The position numbers and the translations under genes were made by a program. Below are positions 35,586 to 49,834 of a DNA stretch of 64,000 nucleotides, piece after piece; the stretch's first letter is position 1; each line of letters opens with the position of its first letter. The stretch lies in NCBI RefSeq assembly GCF_964340395.1, contig NC_135561.1, forward strand, positions 6,567,518 through 6,631,517. Reading direction: 5' to 3'. The notes under the pieces were generated by a model. That model was not told where the DNA came from. It worked only from the letters and a program-made list of their open reading frames with translations, and searched no databases. This DNA comes from Glandiceps talaboti. Lineage: Eukaryota; Hemichordata; Enteropneusta; Spengelidae.

Positions 35586-38539
35586 GTAGGTTTTTCGAAA
35601 TATATTTTAAAATGAGAATAAATAAAAATTCTCACATTTCTGGCATGTTTGCAACTGGATGCCGAACACGGGCACCGTAGATAATGACTACTGTATGGGG
35701 CGTTACGTATGGAGACCGAATGATGTGACACACAGCAGACAGACGTCGCAGAGAAAAAAAATGCATTTATTCATCGAATTCAATGCATAAGTATGGGGAT
35801 GCATCAAATCGTGATTGCTTCCACCTCTGCTAACATCTTTGTTGCAAATCGCCGTAAGCTAAGACAAATTTAGTACCCTTCTCATAATTTTCCATATATT
35901 TGATATAAACAATTCGAGCCAAAATGCACATAGTCGTCGTGTAGAGATTGTCGAATTTAAAATGAGGAACCCTCTGAAAACATTAATAATATGCTCATGT
36001 CATATATATATATATTTTTTTTTTGCATTTTTCACAGAATCCTTTAAAATGGCACTGGTAAATTAAAATGTTGCCGTGTTAATATTATTTAAGTAACAAT
36101 AACCGGGAAATACATTTTATTTTAGTCGTATTAGTCATTTCTAGTCATCTTTTGTGAGCTGACCTCAACAGACACAATTTGTCATAATATTACTCAGTCA
36201 TAATTAGATCTTATATTCTTGATGTTGCTGTATGTACTGTTAGTTCACAGCGACAATGTTACTAGTACAGTGTGAAGAAAGACAGACACATTAATCAAGG
36301 CATAAAAATAAATCAATATGTAATTTAATATTCAATTGAGGGGAATATGATTCTCAACCTTATGAAGATAACATGTCTTGTGTATTAAATCTAAAAAAAG
36401 AAAATATTCTCCTGAATTTTAAAATATGTAGTTGATTATTTTAATTAAGGTTACTGCAGACCTAATGTAAATGACACTGACTGAGCAGATATAAATAATG
36501 ATGTGCAGGTACTAGGAGACAAAAAAACCCCTATTTAATGTTGATAGCCGATGGGACAGTGTCACTGTCAATGGTGACTCACTGCTTTATGCGCAGATAT
36601 TCTATCAAAGCAAAATTACGGTGCAATGTGTGGCTATTAATAGATCTGCTGTTACAAAGACATACTTTAATATGGCTTCTCCTTTTCTGTAAGCAACGTA
36701 ACGGTATCAAGTATGTGTTGCCATCAATCTTACTCCCCTTCCATTGTCTGGCAGATTTTTTGTAGTTGACATAGATATTGAACGGTTTGCTAAAATAATT
36801 TTTTGACCTGTAATTTTTCTTTCATTTTTAATTTTTTTCCGATAAGGTTTGAGATCTTAGCACAAGGGAAGGGGATCATTGTAAACTAATTACTAATTAT
36901 TATAGATGTGTATATTTTGCAGCATATATTGTTGGTGGAAAAGCTGCATTGAAATGTGTTGAGAACGCTTTTGTATCCACAGTTTAGTTTCAGATAGGAA
37001 GTAGGGTTTCATCTCTAGGTGAAAAAATGGCAGTTGTTTTCATTTTCTGAGAATATCAGTACAAGAACATTTGTAATGATGCCACTGTGTGTTGCCAGGG
37101 CTGCAGTATGAAGAGAATAGGGGGTCAGTCACATCTACTGTAACCATGGAAATGTCTAAAAATGGCTATGTTGACTTTTTCTATTGTTCTGGAGTGTAGT
37201 CATTAAAATTTTACCTACATAACTCACTCTCATGCATATTTGAATTGAATAGTAGGGCATGTATGTTTTTCCACTGTACACAGGTGGTGAGACGGAGAAT
37301 GAATGGAATGGTATTATTTAGCACTGTATCTGTCTTTAAAATCAGCTCAAAGTTAGGTTTACCAATCATGTTGTAGCAATTGTTATTTGTACAGGTTAGG
37401 GTGAAGGTGAAGGTTAGGATTAGGGTGAATATTTTATCTGGATCCCATACATGTGGAATCCTTAGTGTTATAAACCAAATTAGTATGGTGACGATGAAGA
37501 CTCCTCTTTGTGGATGATATATTGTTGTTACATGTACATATAAATTTTAGACTTGTCTTCACCAGGAATAATTAAAAAATAAAAAGTAGTTTTCATCCTG
37601 ATTCTTCAGTTCTTATACACAGATGTGAAGTCATAATGTTTATGTGTTAATACATGTATGACTTAAATTGAATATTGGCCGAACCAGATGATAATGTGTA
37701 GTAGAACCCATCTCATTGAAGAGGTGTTCGTAGTGTTTTACAATGTTTTATTTCCCTGATAAACCCAAATTTGTTTTGCCAGTCTGTCTTGAGGATCAAA
37801 AGTTGACAATGAGTGCAATTTCCTGAAAAATTAATCAAACAATGTTTTTTTTAGGAGTAGTTAGGTGAAAGATATTTAGGGAGATTAACCTCTAACAGAA
37901 CACTTTATGAAAAAGACGAATCTTTCACTTTTGAGCAGTTCATTTTATAGGATCCCCAAGTGTATTTTGTTGTTAATCAGGAAATTTACAAATCACACGT
38001 AAATGATAATTCATTATTGTCCAGGTATGTTGGTGAATTCCATGTTTTTTAAATATTAAAAATTTAGTAGGTCAAGTACAAACTGTCAAATAGTTGTGGT
38101 TTGTAGATTGGATTTTGTCACATTCATCTTTCACAAGTTTCAGTAATGAGCCTAATAAGAGCAGCCACTTGAGATGTGTCATTCAAGTAGTCAACTTTCT
38201 GGAATGATAACAGTGCTGTGTGTTTCCAGATTAGGTTACTAGTATGTCACTTATCACCTTTCAGTTCTCCAGCAAATAATCCCTCAAATAGAAAACCCAG
38301 TGGGCTTGCTAAGGTATTGGAACCTTAGTAACATGTACAGTACACAGGAATCTGGTAAAAGTTGCATTTAGATTTCAATATCTTGTGCCATAAATTTTAT
38401 TGGGGAACCTGGTTGTTGTGAAATACCAAGGGAAACCAATTAGAGTGTCAACTACTTACCCCCCTTATAACAGTGTCAGTCCTGTGAGTTGATGATTGGC
38501 ATTATATCAATCATTGTTTTCATTAAGATGAATGATAGA

Positions 38540-38880
38540 AGTAGACCTTTGAGTTTCAGATTGGATTTTGTCACTTGATGAATTATTACAGCTAGATGAC
38601 TAATGAAAACAGCCCTGTGAGTTTGAGATTGGATTTTGTCACAAATGACTAATGAAAACAGTCCTGTAAGTTTGAGATTGGATTTTGTTACAAATGACTA
38701 ATGAAAACAGCCCTGTAAGTTTGAGATTGGATTTTGTCACAAATGACTAATGAAAACAGCCCTGTAAGTTTGAGATTGGATTTTGTCACAAATGACTAAT
38801 GAAAACAGCCCTGTGAATTTGAGATTGGATTTTGTCACAAATGACTAATGAAAACAGCCCTGTGAGTTTCACTATACATT
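38540..38880. repeat. 49-bp minisatellite
   Basis: Five to six copies of a 49-bp unit containing ATGACTAATGAAAACAGCCC, then a TGAGTTTGAGATTGGATTTTG-like part. The unit starts at about 38598, 38647, 38696, 38745, 38794 and 38843. Copies differ at only a few positions, so it has been recently homogenised. Diverged copies flank it on both sides. Confidence 0.93.
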
Positions 38881-39764
38881 TTCACATTTGATCAAGACAA
38901 TAGTAATAACAGTCCTGTGAGTTTCAGATGGGAGTGTTTCTTCTGATCAGTTATCTTCCAGTAAAGTGACCATACAAAACAGCCTTATCAGTGATCAGTG
39001 CCAGATTGGGTTTTATAACTGTTCACTTAAATACTCAGGACATTTTCAATTCCAAACAGGTCAAGCTTTTAGCATAGTCTTTACAATAAATTAAAATGAA
39101 GAATTTGAAAAAAAACTAAATTTAAATTAAAATTTAGAAAATACAAATATATTGTTATATAAATATTGTTTCTCGCTGTGTAGTGATTATTTCCTTAGCC
39201 TGTTTTAAGATGCATTAATTGTGGTACTTTGGCTGAACAGAAATATGCATTTAATAAATTATTGATTAAATGAAATTTGCTCAAAAAAATTGCGAAAAGG
39301 TTAACGTAATCTTTCCATTATTTCCAGTTTCACACAATCACAGTTGATGAGGAAACTTAGTTTTAATAATTTCATCAGTGTTTTTGTTAGGGTGGTAAGT
39401 TGTTAAAATCTGCTAGTGTTCTTGAGGTTTTTAAAATCCTGGTTTCCTTTTAAATTATATAAGCAAGGTATGTTAATCTAGTCGATATACAGTATACAAC
39501 AAGGTATCTACCTGTTGTTCCTAAATCTTATCAAAAACATGATTTATTCAATAATAAAATTTCATGTAGAAATGACAGCTATTTTTGACACACTGACTCT
39601 ATTTTCTTGAACATTTTCAGTATTTTTATTTGGCAAGTTTATTTTCATTTAGCGTTATTAAATGGAAGCCTAGGTATGGGTATTTCAGTGTCAAAGGTGT
39701 CATTTTTTAGAGATGTTAACCATTGTAAGGGACGATTGCACAATGTCCCACCTGCTCAATAAGT

Positions 39765-39822
39765 GAACACCACCACCCCCACAAGCACCACCCCCACCAC
39801 CACCACCACCACCACCACAAAG
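39765..39822. repeat. (CCA)n-rich tract
   Basis: CACCACCACC runs with CCCC interruptions. No open frame of interest spans it. Confidence 0.9.
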
Positions 39823-40506
39823 TTCACAAGTGCGACATCACAAGTTTATATATGATGTTAACCATGATACAAAATGTGGCAGTCACACCAGTACGATTGG
39901 TGTAATGTAAAAACATGGTAAATGAATTACCAAACATGAATTTCCAAATTTGTGAACCTGTTCACTGAGACCATGTTGAGATGATGGTACACACATCAAA
40001 ATACTAGGGGAAACCAAGCACTGTATGTCACATTAGAAATAACTTTTTATCAACTTATCAACATCTCAGTAGTAAATACAGAAGCTGTTGTCATTGAAGG
40101 CGTGAAAGTTTTCGATATTTGGTTAGAAGTGCGAAAACGAAGTTCAGCAATCGCATTGACGCCAGACCCCCTTCCCCCCAAAAAAACGAACAACATTTGC
40201 TTATTGAGCTTGTGTGGCTTGCGATTGTCCTTGTGTGACATTGTGCGGTTGTCCCTTATTGAGCTTGTGTGACAATGTGCGATTGTCCGTAACCTAAATT
40301 GATTTAGTGTATTCAAGCCTGAAGCTCATTACTAGGCTTTTGTGTGATTAATTACAATTATGAATATGGTATTTGTAAGAAAGTAATATGCATATTCAAA
40401 TTAAATTTAATGAGTTCATAGTCAGTTAATGATAATGACCTTTACACATCAATAACATGATGTATTGTCATCAGCTGATTGTTTCATCAATAAGTATTAT
40501 TTGACT

Positions 40507-41100
40507 TGATTGGTAGATGTTGTGGTGAAATTAATTTTGATTGGTAGATGTCATGTGATGAAGTTAATTTGGATTGGTAGATGTCATGTGGTAAATTAAT
40601 TTGATTGGTAGATGTCATGTGGTAAAGTTAATTTGATTGGTAGATGTCATGTGGTAAAATTAATTTGATTGGTAGATGTCATGTGGTAAATTAATTTGAT
40701 TGGTAGATGCCATGTGGTAAATTAATTTGATTGGTAGATGTCATGTGGTAAAATTAATTTGATTGGTAGATGTCATGTGGAGAGATTGTGGACTGATTGA
40801 TGCCATGTGGTGAAATTAATTTGATTCCATGGTAGATGCAGATGTCGTAGAGAGATTGATGATTGGTAGATGCCATATGGTACAATTAGTTAAATGGTAC
40901 ATGTCTAGTGGGTAGAATTAATATGGTAGAATTAATGTTATTGTAGATATAATTTACTAAAATTGACTTGTTGGTACATGTCGTGATAACATTGATTTGA
41001 TTGGTGTATGTAATGTACTATAACTGATTTGATTGGTAGATGTAATATGGTAAGATCCATGAGTGGTAGATTTCATGTGGTAAAATTGATTAGATTAGTC
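40507..41100. repeat. Minisatellite of about 33-37 bp units
   Basis: A unit with TTGATTGGTAGATGTCATGT and then GGTAAAATTAATT repeats about eight times cleanly to about 40790. It continues in decayed form to about 41100, grading into a looser region of GATTGGCT-bearing repeats up to about 41900. Confidence 0.9.
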
Positions 41101-41139
41101 ACTGCCGCAAGGTAGCATTGCTTGGATTGGTAGATTATA

Positions 41140-41900
41140 ATAAATGTAGGTTATATATTGTAATATGATTGGCTACGGATAAATGTACACAGTCAGTCAT
41201 GTAATATGATTGGCTACCGATAGATGTACACAGTTGATAAATGTACACAGCCAGTCAGATGTAATTTGATTGGCTACTGATCAATATACACTGTCACTGT
41301 GTCAGTCAGTTGTAATATAATTGGCTTAGCCTACTGTTATTGTTTGTATTGTTGAAAGCATTGTACTTTTGTAGCCAAGCATATGATTAGTTGATTTGTT
41401 TCTGATTATATATCATCCAGAAATATACATAGGTGCACTGTATGACATACATTGTGTGATTTAACTAGCGTACATTTGTAAACTAGCTTATTGTGATTGG
41501 GTCCTACTTATGTATAGCCTCAGTCAGTTCAATATGATTGACTACTACTGATGCAGCCTGTCAGATTCCTTTATGTGATTGGCTGCAAATAATACAGGTT
41601 GCAGTTAACAGTTTGATGTACTGATTGATTGACTATGGTTGCTACAAGGGAATTGGATTGGCTGCTACTGGTTATGCCATCAAATGACTTGATGTGATTG
41701 GCTGCTGCTGTCAGATAGCTCAATGTGATAGGCTGCTGACGGATATCTCAGGATATGACAGGTGGCAGCCTACTGATGTATAGACTGACAAGTAGCACAA
41801 TGTGATTGGTTGCTTCTAGTGAATTATGTTAGTTGTTCTGATACACCATTGGCTGTTTGCTAGTGATGTTATCAAGTAGATTGATTTGATTGGTTGTTTG
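41140..41900. repeat. Loose array of ATGTGATTGGCT-type motifs
   Basis: TGATTGGCTAC and TGATTGGCTGC motifs recur at irregular spacing (about 40-70 bp). Many contain ATTGG, the complement of CCAAT. The array looks like an old, diverged extension of the neighbouring minisatellite rather than a promoter. Confidence 0.6.
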
Positions 41901-42444
41901 ATTGAATGATGTGGTGATGGCATACCATCATTCAATTGTCATTAATTATGGATTTCTGCTAGCAATTGGTTGCATGGCTAGTTCCAATTTGAAGTAATCT
42001 TGTAGTAGCTGTTCAATATCTAGGGTTGCAATTTAGCGCAGGAATGCAGAACATTGAACTGAATAATACTGTAAAACTGGGGAGTTTTTGTTTAGGGATG
42101 AGCATAAACCCTAAACATAACCCAGATTTTTTTCTGTCAACCACATATGGGCACCATTCTATACTTGCCCTAGTAATAATTGTATATTTTAAACTGATTG
42201 AATTAAGGTCACACTAGACTTCCAACTTTGAAACCAGCAAAGTCTCATATACCATGTCGAATTGACATTTTTTCTCTCTTTGTTCGGTTCTAGGTAGGTG
42301 ATTTCAAATACTTCAAAACCTGTCTGAAAGTTCATGCTATTGCTATTTTTCTGAATTGCAAATTTACATTAACTGCTTGTTTTACTTAGTAAATATCCAG
42401 ATGGCAATTTTGACATTGACACCAGCCAGCCACCGACCACATTA

Positions 42445-42470
42445 CCCCCCCCCCCCCCCCCCCCCCCCCC
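42445..42470. repeat. Poly-C run
   Basis: About 26 consecutive C residues; a likely site of sequencing or assembly length error. Confidence 0.97.
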
Positions 42471-42969
42471 GGCTATTCAGTTGACTGGGTCGACTATTTT
42501 CAGCTGTTGAACACAGAAGTTAAATGTAAAATTTGTTTTCAAGGGATTGATTATTTCAAATATCAGAGAAGAATTTCACAACATTGATGTATTTTTTCAG
42601 CTGGTATAAATTCTACAATGCCGTACTCTGAAAAAAAACCCTGTACAACAGCTGTTTTCTCATATATTTTTAATTATAGATAAGAAACGATAGAAAAACA
42701 AAGATGAATTATTTCTGATAAATTGACACTTGTCTAGTTTAATCCCATCAGATGTATATATTTTTTCTTGATACTAATGAAGTATTGAGAGAAAAAAATC
42801 AAAATTGCTGTAGGTGTAAAATTGATAAAATTATTGATCACCTTCCAAATGTTATATACCTCATTGTTCTTTAGTTGGCACAAATAAACTATTTATTGCT
42901 ACTCAAAGTATTCTCGAGTTGTTTTGAAAGAGTTGTAATCAGAACCTCACTCATATCATTTACATATTA

Positions 42970-43359
42970 GGCCTAACAAAAAAATTTGTGTCATTCCGAT
43001 TGCGCTCCATTTTAGAATAGGTGGGGGAGGTAAATTTTTTAATTTATTTTTTATATGTATATTTTTTTCATACATGAGAGTCTAGTTCTGGTAGTTAGGT
43101 TTTCCGTTGCTTTCCATATGGTCTCTGTGTTATTGGTTTCTTCTCATCAGATATACAGCCATTACAGATTGGAAGACCAGTTTTATATTGTCTTTTTAAT
43201 TTGATGTCAGTTTCTGCATCAACTATTTCTTGTTAGACTTCCACAATTTTTGCGATTTTATTTATTTTATTCTTAAACACATAAAATAAAGTTTAGCGTC
43301 GACATGAAAAATAAGGTGGGGTCGTGTAACCGGAAACAAAATTTTTTTTTTCTTAGGCC
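42970..43359. mobile_element. MITE with GGCCTAA ends and TTA duplication (copy 1)
   Basis: The 390-bp element starts GGCCTAACAAAAAAA and ends with TTTTTTTCTTAGGCC, near-complementary ends. TTA flanks both sides (42967-42969 and 43360-43362), which fits a PIF/Harbinger-type target. Its whole length matches the copy at 44104-44470 in the opposite orientation. Confidence 0.78.
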
Positions 43360-44103
43360 TTATTCGGCCATGTTGGAATCATAATATAATACAAGACAGA
43401 ATAGTTATGTTCTGTCAAGTATTGAATCCGATAGATTATTGCAAGACATGGCACTAATCAAATTGTATTGCAAATGAGGTCAGATAGTGTCACACAAGTC
43501 AAAGGTCAGAGGTCATACATGTCAGATTGTGTAAACACATATATTATATATATAACACAGATGAAATATTTCAGGAATGTCACAGTGCAATGTTAGTGAA
43601 CATATTTTTCAATTTTAATGATATGTTGATATTTGTAAAAAATGATTTGTACAAATGTAGCTGAATTAGGTATCTGTCTGTGATCCATGTGATTAGGAAC
43701 GAAACGGTTTCATAGAGGATCATAGCTAAGTTACTAAAGAGTGTGTAATGTTACATGCTTATGATAGATGTAGGATCTGACCTTTCTAACATTACATATT
43801 GATAGATGTTACATGTATCAGCTTCTTGTACAAGTTTGGAATTTAAAGCAATTTTGAATTCAAATTCTTCCAAATCCAGGCTGTGCTATAATGTTACATG
43901 ATTACAAGTGATGGCTCAAGCTTGAAAATGATGACTTATCAAAACACGTTTTTCTTTTATGTGTTTCCGTACAATTTACAGTGCTCTAGACTTGTTCAAC
44001 ACTTGGGTGATACAATGACAATCATGTTAACTGAAACAGTGTCAACAGGCTTGACGAGAAATCTTGTGAACATTGCTACTTTTTGTCGGATGTGATGCCA
44101 TTA

Positions 44104-44470
44104 GGCCTAAAAAAAAAAAAATCATTGTTTGGTTCCAGTTACCCAACCCCACCTAGCTTTTCACTGCTGACCCTAAATTTTTTTTTACGTATTCAAGAAA
44201 AAAAAAATTGCAAACATTGTGAAGTGTCATGAGAAATAGTGGATGCGGGAACTGACATCAACTTAAAAAGACAATAAAACTGTTCTTCCAATCTGTAATG
44301 GCTGTACATCTGATAGGAAGAAATAAACAATATAAAAACCATTTGGAAAACAATGGAAAACTTGAACTTGACACTCACACAGAAAAAATAATACTAAAAT
44401 AAAAAATCTACCTGCCTGACCTATTCTAATATTGAGCGTAATCAGAACCACACAATTTTTTTGTTAGGCC
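44104..44470. mobile_element. MITE with GGCCTAA ends, inverted copy 2
   Basis: Read on the minus strand, this 367-bp unit follows copy 1 (42970-43359) throughout, for example the shared ACAGCCATTACAGATTGGAA core. It has the same GGCC ends, but no clean TTA pair flanks it. The two copies are about 740 bp apart in opposite orientation and could together form a large cruciform. Confidence 0.8.
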
Positions 44471-45862
44471 GAATATCTTAAGCAGATTGGCAGAAATTAG
44501 GCTTTGATGTGACTATTTGATAGGCTAATAGTATTAAAATTAAAATTCTCACACAGAAAATGTAGCAGTATTAACAATTGTTGAGCCAGATGGTGAATTG
44601 TAACAATGTAAGATTTTTGTTAAGCCAGACAATGAAATGTAGCAATGTTTGTAAGATTTTTGTCAATTCTAACAATGTTGTGTTTCAGGTGACTTGGTTG
44701 TCATTGCATTATTGGAATCAAATCCTGACAATGAGATGCAAATTTAATTTAGAGGTAGGATTGCTGATGTGCAATTCATTCTTAATACCTTTAAGTTTAT
44801 TTTAACTTAACTTGTGTATATTGCACAATGTGGAATTGGAAATAGTTCATTAAGATTGTCACTTATATGTTACTTTAACTAGTAATTTACATAAAGGGGA
44901 ATTCATAGTTTATATGTATTCTGGTATGGTGTATCGGAGAATATTAGCAAGTACGTGACATATTTGATGTCAAAGCATAATGTTTTAAAGGAACAAAGAT
45001 CATTTTAATTAAAATTCTGAATTTGCATGACTTGTTCTTCCTTGACTGTTATGTAGGTTATGCATCTCATGAAAACAATCAAAAACAATGTCAGTGTGTT
45101 CATTTATTTTGCAAATCTCCCATGCTGCTTTCTGTAATTTGTAAGGAGAATACTGTATTACCATTACTGTATTGTACCTATGTCTCATACTAATTATCAT
45201 AATTTATGAAGAAATGCTGTCAAGTCTGGAAGTATTCATGTCAAAGTTGAAGTAAACAAATTTTCTATGTTAAGGCTGCTTAGAGTCTTAGGGTGATTCT
45301 AATATTTACACCAGTGACCCAAAAATTGGGGTGGGGGAGTGGGAATGGCGATGGGGATTGGAATGGCGATATTGCTATGAATTAAGTACAATAAGACTAA
45401 TGAAAACAACGATGAAAGCACACATGCGACATCAGGATAAGGAAACTAAATCAAATGTATAATATTAATAATTCTCTGTGATATATAACTTTAACTTTTA
45501 AGTAATAAATCAGTCTGCAACTATAGTAACCAGTGAACATTTCTACGCTCAGACTTTTTTTTTTTTTTTTAGAAATTGTCATTAGTAACTTACCCAGGGT
45601 CCATGAACGTTCATTCTTGCAGTTATAAACTATTTGTTTTATATACATGTGACCTAATTTTGCAGGTTTTCCTTCTGTTAGTCATTTTAGTGTACTTATA
45701 ATGTGGTGTTTGGAATCCTGGTAACAGAAAAGGGAGTTTTGGTAAAAACTTAACTTGTAGCTTGTAATTTGGATAGGAACCCTGGCACAAAATGTACAGA
45801 ACTTGGGAGGGGCAATGCCAGTCTTATAACTAAATTCTGTATTATCCGATAGGTAGAAATTT

Positions 45863-45866
<4 letters not shown>

Positions 45867-45932
<66 letters not shown>

Positions 45933-46046
45933 CTATGTACAAATGTATGTATGTATGTATGTATGTATGTATGTATGTATGTATGTATGTATGTATGTAT
46001 GTATGTATGTATGTATGTATGTATGTATGTATGTATGTATGTATGT
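45867..46046. repeat. (GT)n followed by (TATG)n
   Basis: About 31 GT units (45867-45928), a short spacer, then about 26 TATG units (45943-46046). All open frames across them are artefacts. Confidence 0.98.
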
Positions 46047-46376
46047 CTGTCTCTGTGCAGTTTTTGAATATTTCTTGGGTCAAGGAAAATAACTTTAAAA
46101 AACATACATATATGAATTACAAATGTAGAAAGATAAATCTACTTTGTTGGTCTTGGTTAAGCCACCATTGACAACATGGTCATGGAGTGAAATTAATGAA
46201 AAGCAAACAATACAATACTGTTGTTATGACAGCTAAGGTCACAAGGTCAAAGTAAGGTCAATGTAAGGTCAAGCATTCATCCGTGTTGAGTGTTTACATG
46301 AAGGGGTGTAGTGTTATCTACATAATATTCCACCACACTCAAGTGCACACTATTTACAATACAATAAATATAGAAG

Positions 46377-46495
46377 GAAGCTCTTGTGTTTTATTCTGGA
46401 GGAGGAAGCTTGCATGTTTTATTCTGGAGGAGGAAGCTCACATGTTTTATTCTGGAGGAGGAAGCTCACATGTTTTATTCAGGAGGAGGAAGCAC
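46377..46495. repeat. 28-bp minisatellite
   Basis: Four head-to-tail copies of GAAGCTCACATGTTTTATTC followed by TGGAGGAG, plus a partial fifth. Copies differ at two to five positions. The open frame running over them shifts reading frame with each unit (28 is not a multiple of three), so it does not encode a repeated peptide. Confidence 0.93.
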
Positions 46496-47716
46496 AATAA
46501 GAAATCAGTACAAGATATGTATGTAGATGCTTGTACATTTTATATGTCAATAACATCACATGGTTTATCACTCAGCATGAACAACCAGAGAAAAGAATCT
46601 AACATTGCAATTTGCATTGGAAACAGTTTCTGGAAAAGTGCAAGTATTACCAAGTGTACCAGAAGACATTCATTGTTATTGATATATCATGCATTTTTCA
46701 AGAAAGGAAATATTCTCTGGGAAATTATGAAAGAGGTGGGTGAGTGAGGGGGCGGATGGCCCCTTGCTGTGTCTGTACCTCCTACCTACGTGTGTGAGCC
46801 TGGAATGTCACCACTTCTCAAAGGCACGCTAACCATCTAAGACGGTAGCCAGTCGAATGACTACTCCCAAACTTGTAACCAATCAGACACTGGTCATGAA
46901 AATCCCTACCATACGAGATTACATGAACGTCACTATGGCATCACCTTGCCACTTACTTTACTCCATTTGTATCCAAATTAACAAAAGCCTCTCCAAGGCT
47001 CTACATAGCTATATTAACCATGCCAACAAAAACAACATTTTGCATGCTTTTCTACAAACCCTTAGAAAATATTATTTGTTTATGTGGAAATAGTAGACAT
47101 TAAATTCAATTGCCCTCATTTAATGTGATTTTTATCTATTTATTTATTTTCTGTCACAGTGCAAGTAATATGTGGCTCAAATGCATTTAAAATAAAATTT
47201 GACATTGTTGCAAGGTTTACCTCTATGTACTATCAAAGTGCAATACAAGGGTTTTCATTCAAATATATAGTGTATAATTATGATAATGTCATTATGCCAA
47301 TGTTGGATATGAAAAATGGTTATATCTGTCAAATATGGAATTTGGGTATACTTTTCAACTATTAGTAAAGTGTACACATGATTTCAATATATATCAATAA
47401 TCAATATTTTACATGTTTGAAATAACTAGAATCAGAAGTATAAACCATCAAATAGGATTTTCTCTTTCAATACGTAGACTTACATTTTTCTATCCAATCG
47501 TCAAGCTTGGAATATATAGAGCATGTGACCTTGAAAATTTGAGGTCATTACCTTATTAATTGAAAAAAATATCAATCAATTTCACCTTCAATACTATAAA
47601 GACAGAACAGTATTAAATGACCTGTGATAAACATATTTGTATAGCAGTACACATTGTATGGTATAATATGAAATTGATTTTAAATTTTTGGGTCCACACC
47701 CAAAAATCAGCATACA

Positions 47717-47733
47717 CCCCCCCCCCCCCCCCC
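47717..47733. repeat. Poly-C run next to a short palindrome
   Basis: A run of about 17 C residues. Just before it, TTTTTGGGTCCACACCCAAAAA (split here as TTTTTGGGT and ACCCAAAAA arms at about 47684-47705) can form a small hairpin. Confidence 0.85.
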
Positions 47734-49537
47734 AGATAAATCACTTTCTACTTGTAGACAAAATAGACCTGTAATTGACATGTACAAATTACAATATCAA
47801 ATTGTTGATATTTAAGCAATTTTCTGTAAATACATTGTTGGTTGTCAAATTGAAGAAATAGTACTGAGTGTTACAGCTAGTGCAAGTAATTAACAAATAT
47901 CGGGAAAGTAATTTAAAAATCCTGAATTTTTCACTGTTATTTTGAGCATTGTCGTGATGTAGAATGAAACAAAGTATGAATCCTGTATTTTTTGTTCAAA
48001 TGTGTACAAGTTGATTTGAGTATGGTATATATATATCGAAGATTTAGTTAGTGTACACACAGCCTGGGGGAAGATTTGTTTGTGAGACAATGTGTTTACA
48101 TGGTTTATGAGTTCCAGGAAAGTTCTAGAATGAAAACGTTCCTGGAAATTCTTCAATAATGACACAGAATTTACGTTTCTGGAAAATGACATTTGTGTCC
48201 GAAGTAATCATTTACATGTCAAGTGAAATTTCCATTGAAACCAGTCAACCATTGTCTGTTAAATGCATAGAATTCAATAGCACTGGGAAGTGAGATGATT
48301 ACTCAACTTTATAATCATGTGAAAAATTGAAAAATGGCAAGAAAGTACAAGAAAATTCTTGAAATTTGTGAATTTCGCTTTGTGATGTTTATGAATCCTG
48401 TATTTAAGATTTCAGAAGTGAATTGTAATGGTTTAATTTATAACAGCACTGCAAGGAACATACCAGAATACTTATGACATGGTGCTGTCCTTGTAGTACA
48501 TAATTTATGAATTGATGCTAACATGTAGATGGAAGTCAAGGAATGTCAATTGTCCATGATCTGTGTTAGCAAAGAAATCACTTAAAGGTGACTCTTTATT
48601 CACAGCAACACTAAAGGAATGAATGATTGCAAGACCTTAGAATCTGACAGTATGCATATATACATATGTCAAGCCAATATGAGATGGCAGACAATGGTTG
48701 TTTGTGAATTTCAAATAATTCATATATGTATGCCATTTTAGGTGGTCCTGTGCTCAGTGCAAATTGTGTGGGTCAGTGGACAAACAGAATTAAAGGCCTG
48801 CATTGTGATTGTGATGAATCTATTTGCATGGTTATTAAACTTTCAATAGTCAGTACATACTACAATGTGCCATAAGCGTGATTTAATGTTGTATTGTTAG
48901 GCAAAAACAGAAGAAGAATTGTTTCTGGTCAGCTCATGCATCACTTAAATACCCTCCTGTCAGTCTTTTTTTGTTGTGTTTGTCCAGCCCATGCAGTCTG
49001 CACATCCGTGGAGAAACACAAAAATAACCCTCCCTACTTCAGTGAAGAGAACTGCAGAGCCAATCATGAACAAGCAAATGAAAGCTGTAAATAAAAAGAC
49101 AGTAACTGCCATAAATAGTAGACTGAGTGACAGGTTTGTTGAGAATTCCGTGTCGTTGCACCATTTTAGACAGACTGTCCTGATGAGAACAAATTCTTTC
49201 TTTCTTTGGCCATATTTTTTTATGTGTTTAAATTTGTAAATTGTATTGTGGTAGACACAATTAAAACTGGTGACTATCTATTTAGTTGTTCTTGTTCATT
49301 TGTAGAAAGTATTTGTCTGACATCATTATTTTTGACTAATTATGCTAAAAATAGTAGTACTTTCTACTTTGTAGAAAGTATTTTTTTGACTTTTATTTTT
49401 TTCGATTAAATAGAGATTAAATTAGAGATTTATGGCGTCATTAGGAAAGCTTGTGTTATTGCCTCTGATCAGACCTATCAACTTTGCATATATGTATGTG
49501 TACAATTTATTGACAAATCATCAGATGACGAGGGCAT

Positions 49538-49745
49538 TTCACATAGAGAGTGTAGTTTTCAACAGGTAAAAATTACAATTAAACTTCAATTTATTGACAA
49601 AGAAGTAAATGGTCTGCACCTCAATTAGTTATAATGTTTACATACAGACATCAAGCCAACATACACAGCAGAGACTGAGGTAATTCGGTTTGTCACATGA
49701 TTAGGTCATTTCACATAGTGGGTGTGGTTTTCAACAGGTAAAAAT
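49538..49745. repeat. Imperfect duplication, spacing about 170 bp
   Basis: CATTTCACATAGAGAGTGTA and onward to TTTTCAACAGGTAAAAATTA occurs at about 49538 and again, slightly changed, at about 49707. Confidence 0.75.
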
Positions 49746-49834
49746 TAACAAAAAAATAATAATAGCGAAACAGTACTATTATAGTTTGTACATGTACATA
49801 CAGAGGCTTTGATAGGCCATAGTAGTGGTAAATT

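Noticed and set aside
38540-38880. CRISPR-like regular spacing
   Set aside because: The 49-bp units are head-to-tail with no unique spacers, in a eukaryotic genome; it is a minisatellite.
44697-44756. Sixty-base candidate exon between a good CAG and a GTAGGA
   Set aside because: The only open frame resembles no known protein and does not continue the C1-domain exon.
46283-46747. 154-codon open frame
   Set aside because: It runs over a 28-bp minisatellite that shifts frame every unit, shows no protein family and has no splice context.
48740-48830. Cys-rich candidate exon after an AG (reads WSCAQCKLCG, PHD- or C1-like)
   Set aside because: The frame stops within a few codons without a donor site, and the spacing does not match the missing half of the C1 domain.
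48894-49239. Two overlapping open frames of 66 and 87 codons
   Set aside because: Neither shows a domain, conserved motif or convincing splice sites; probably chance in a gene-poor region.
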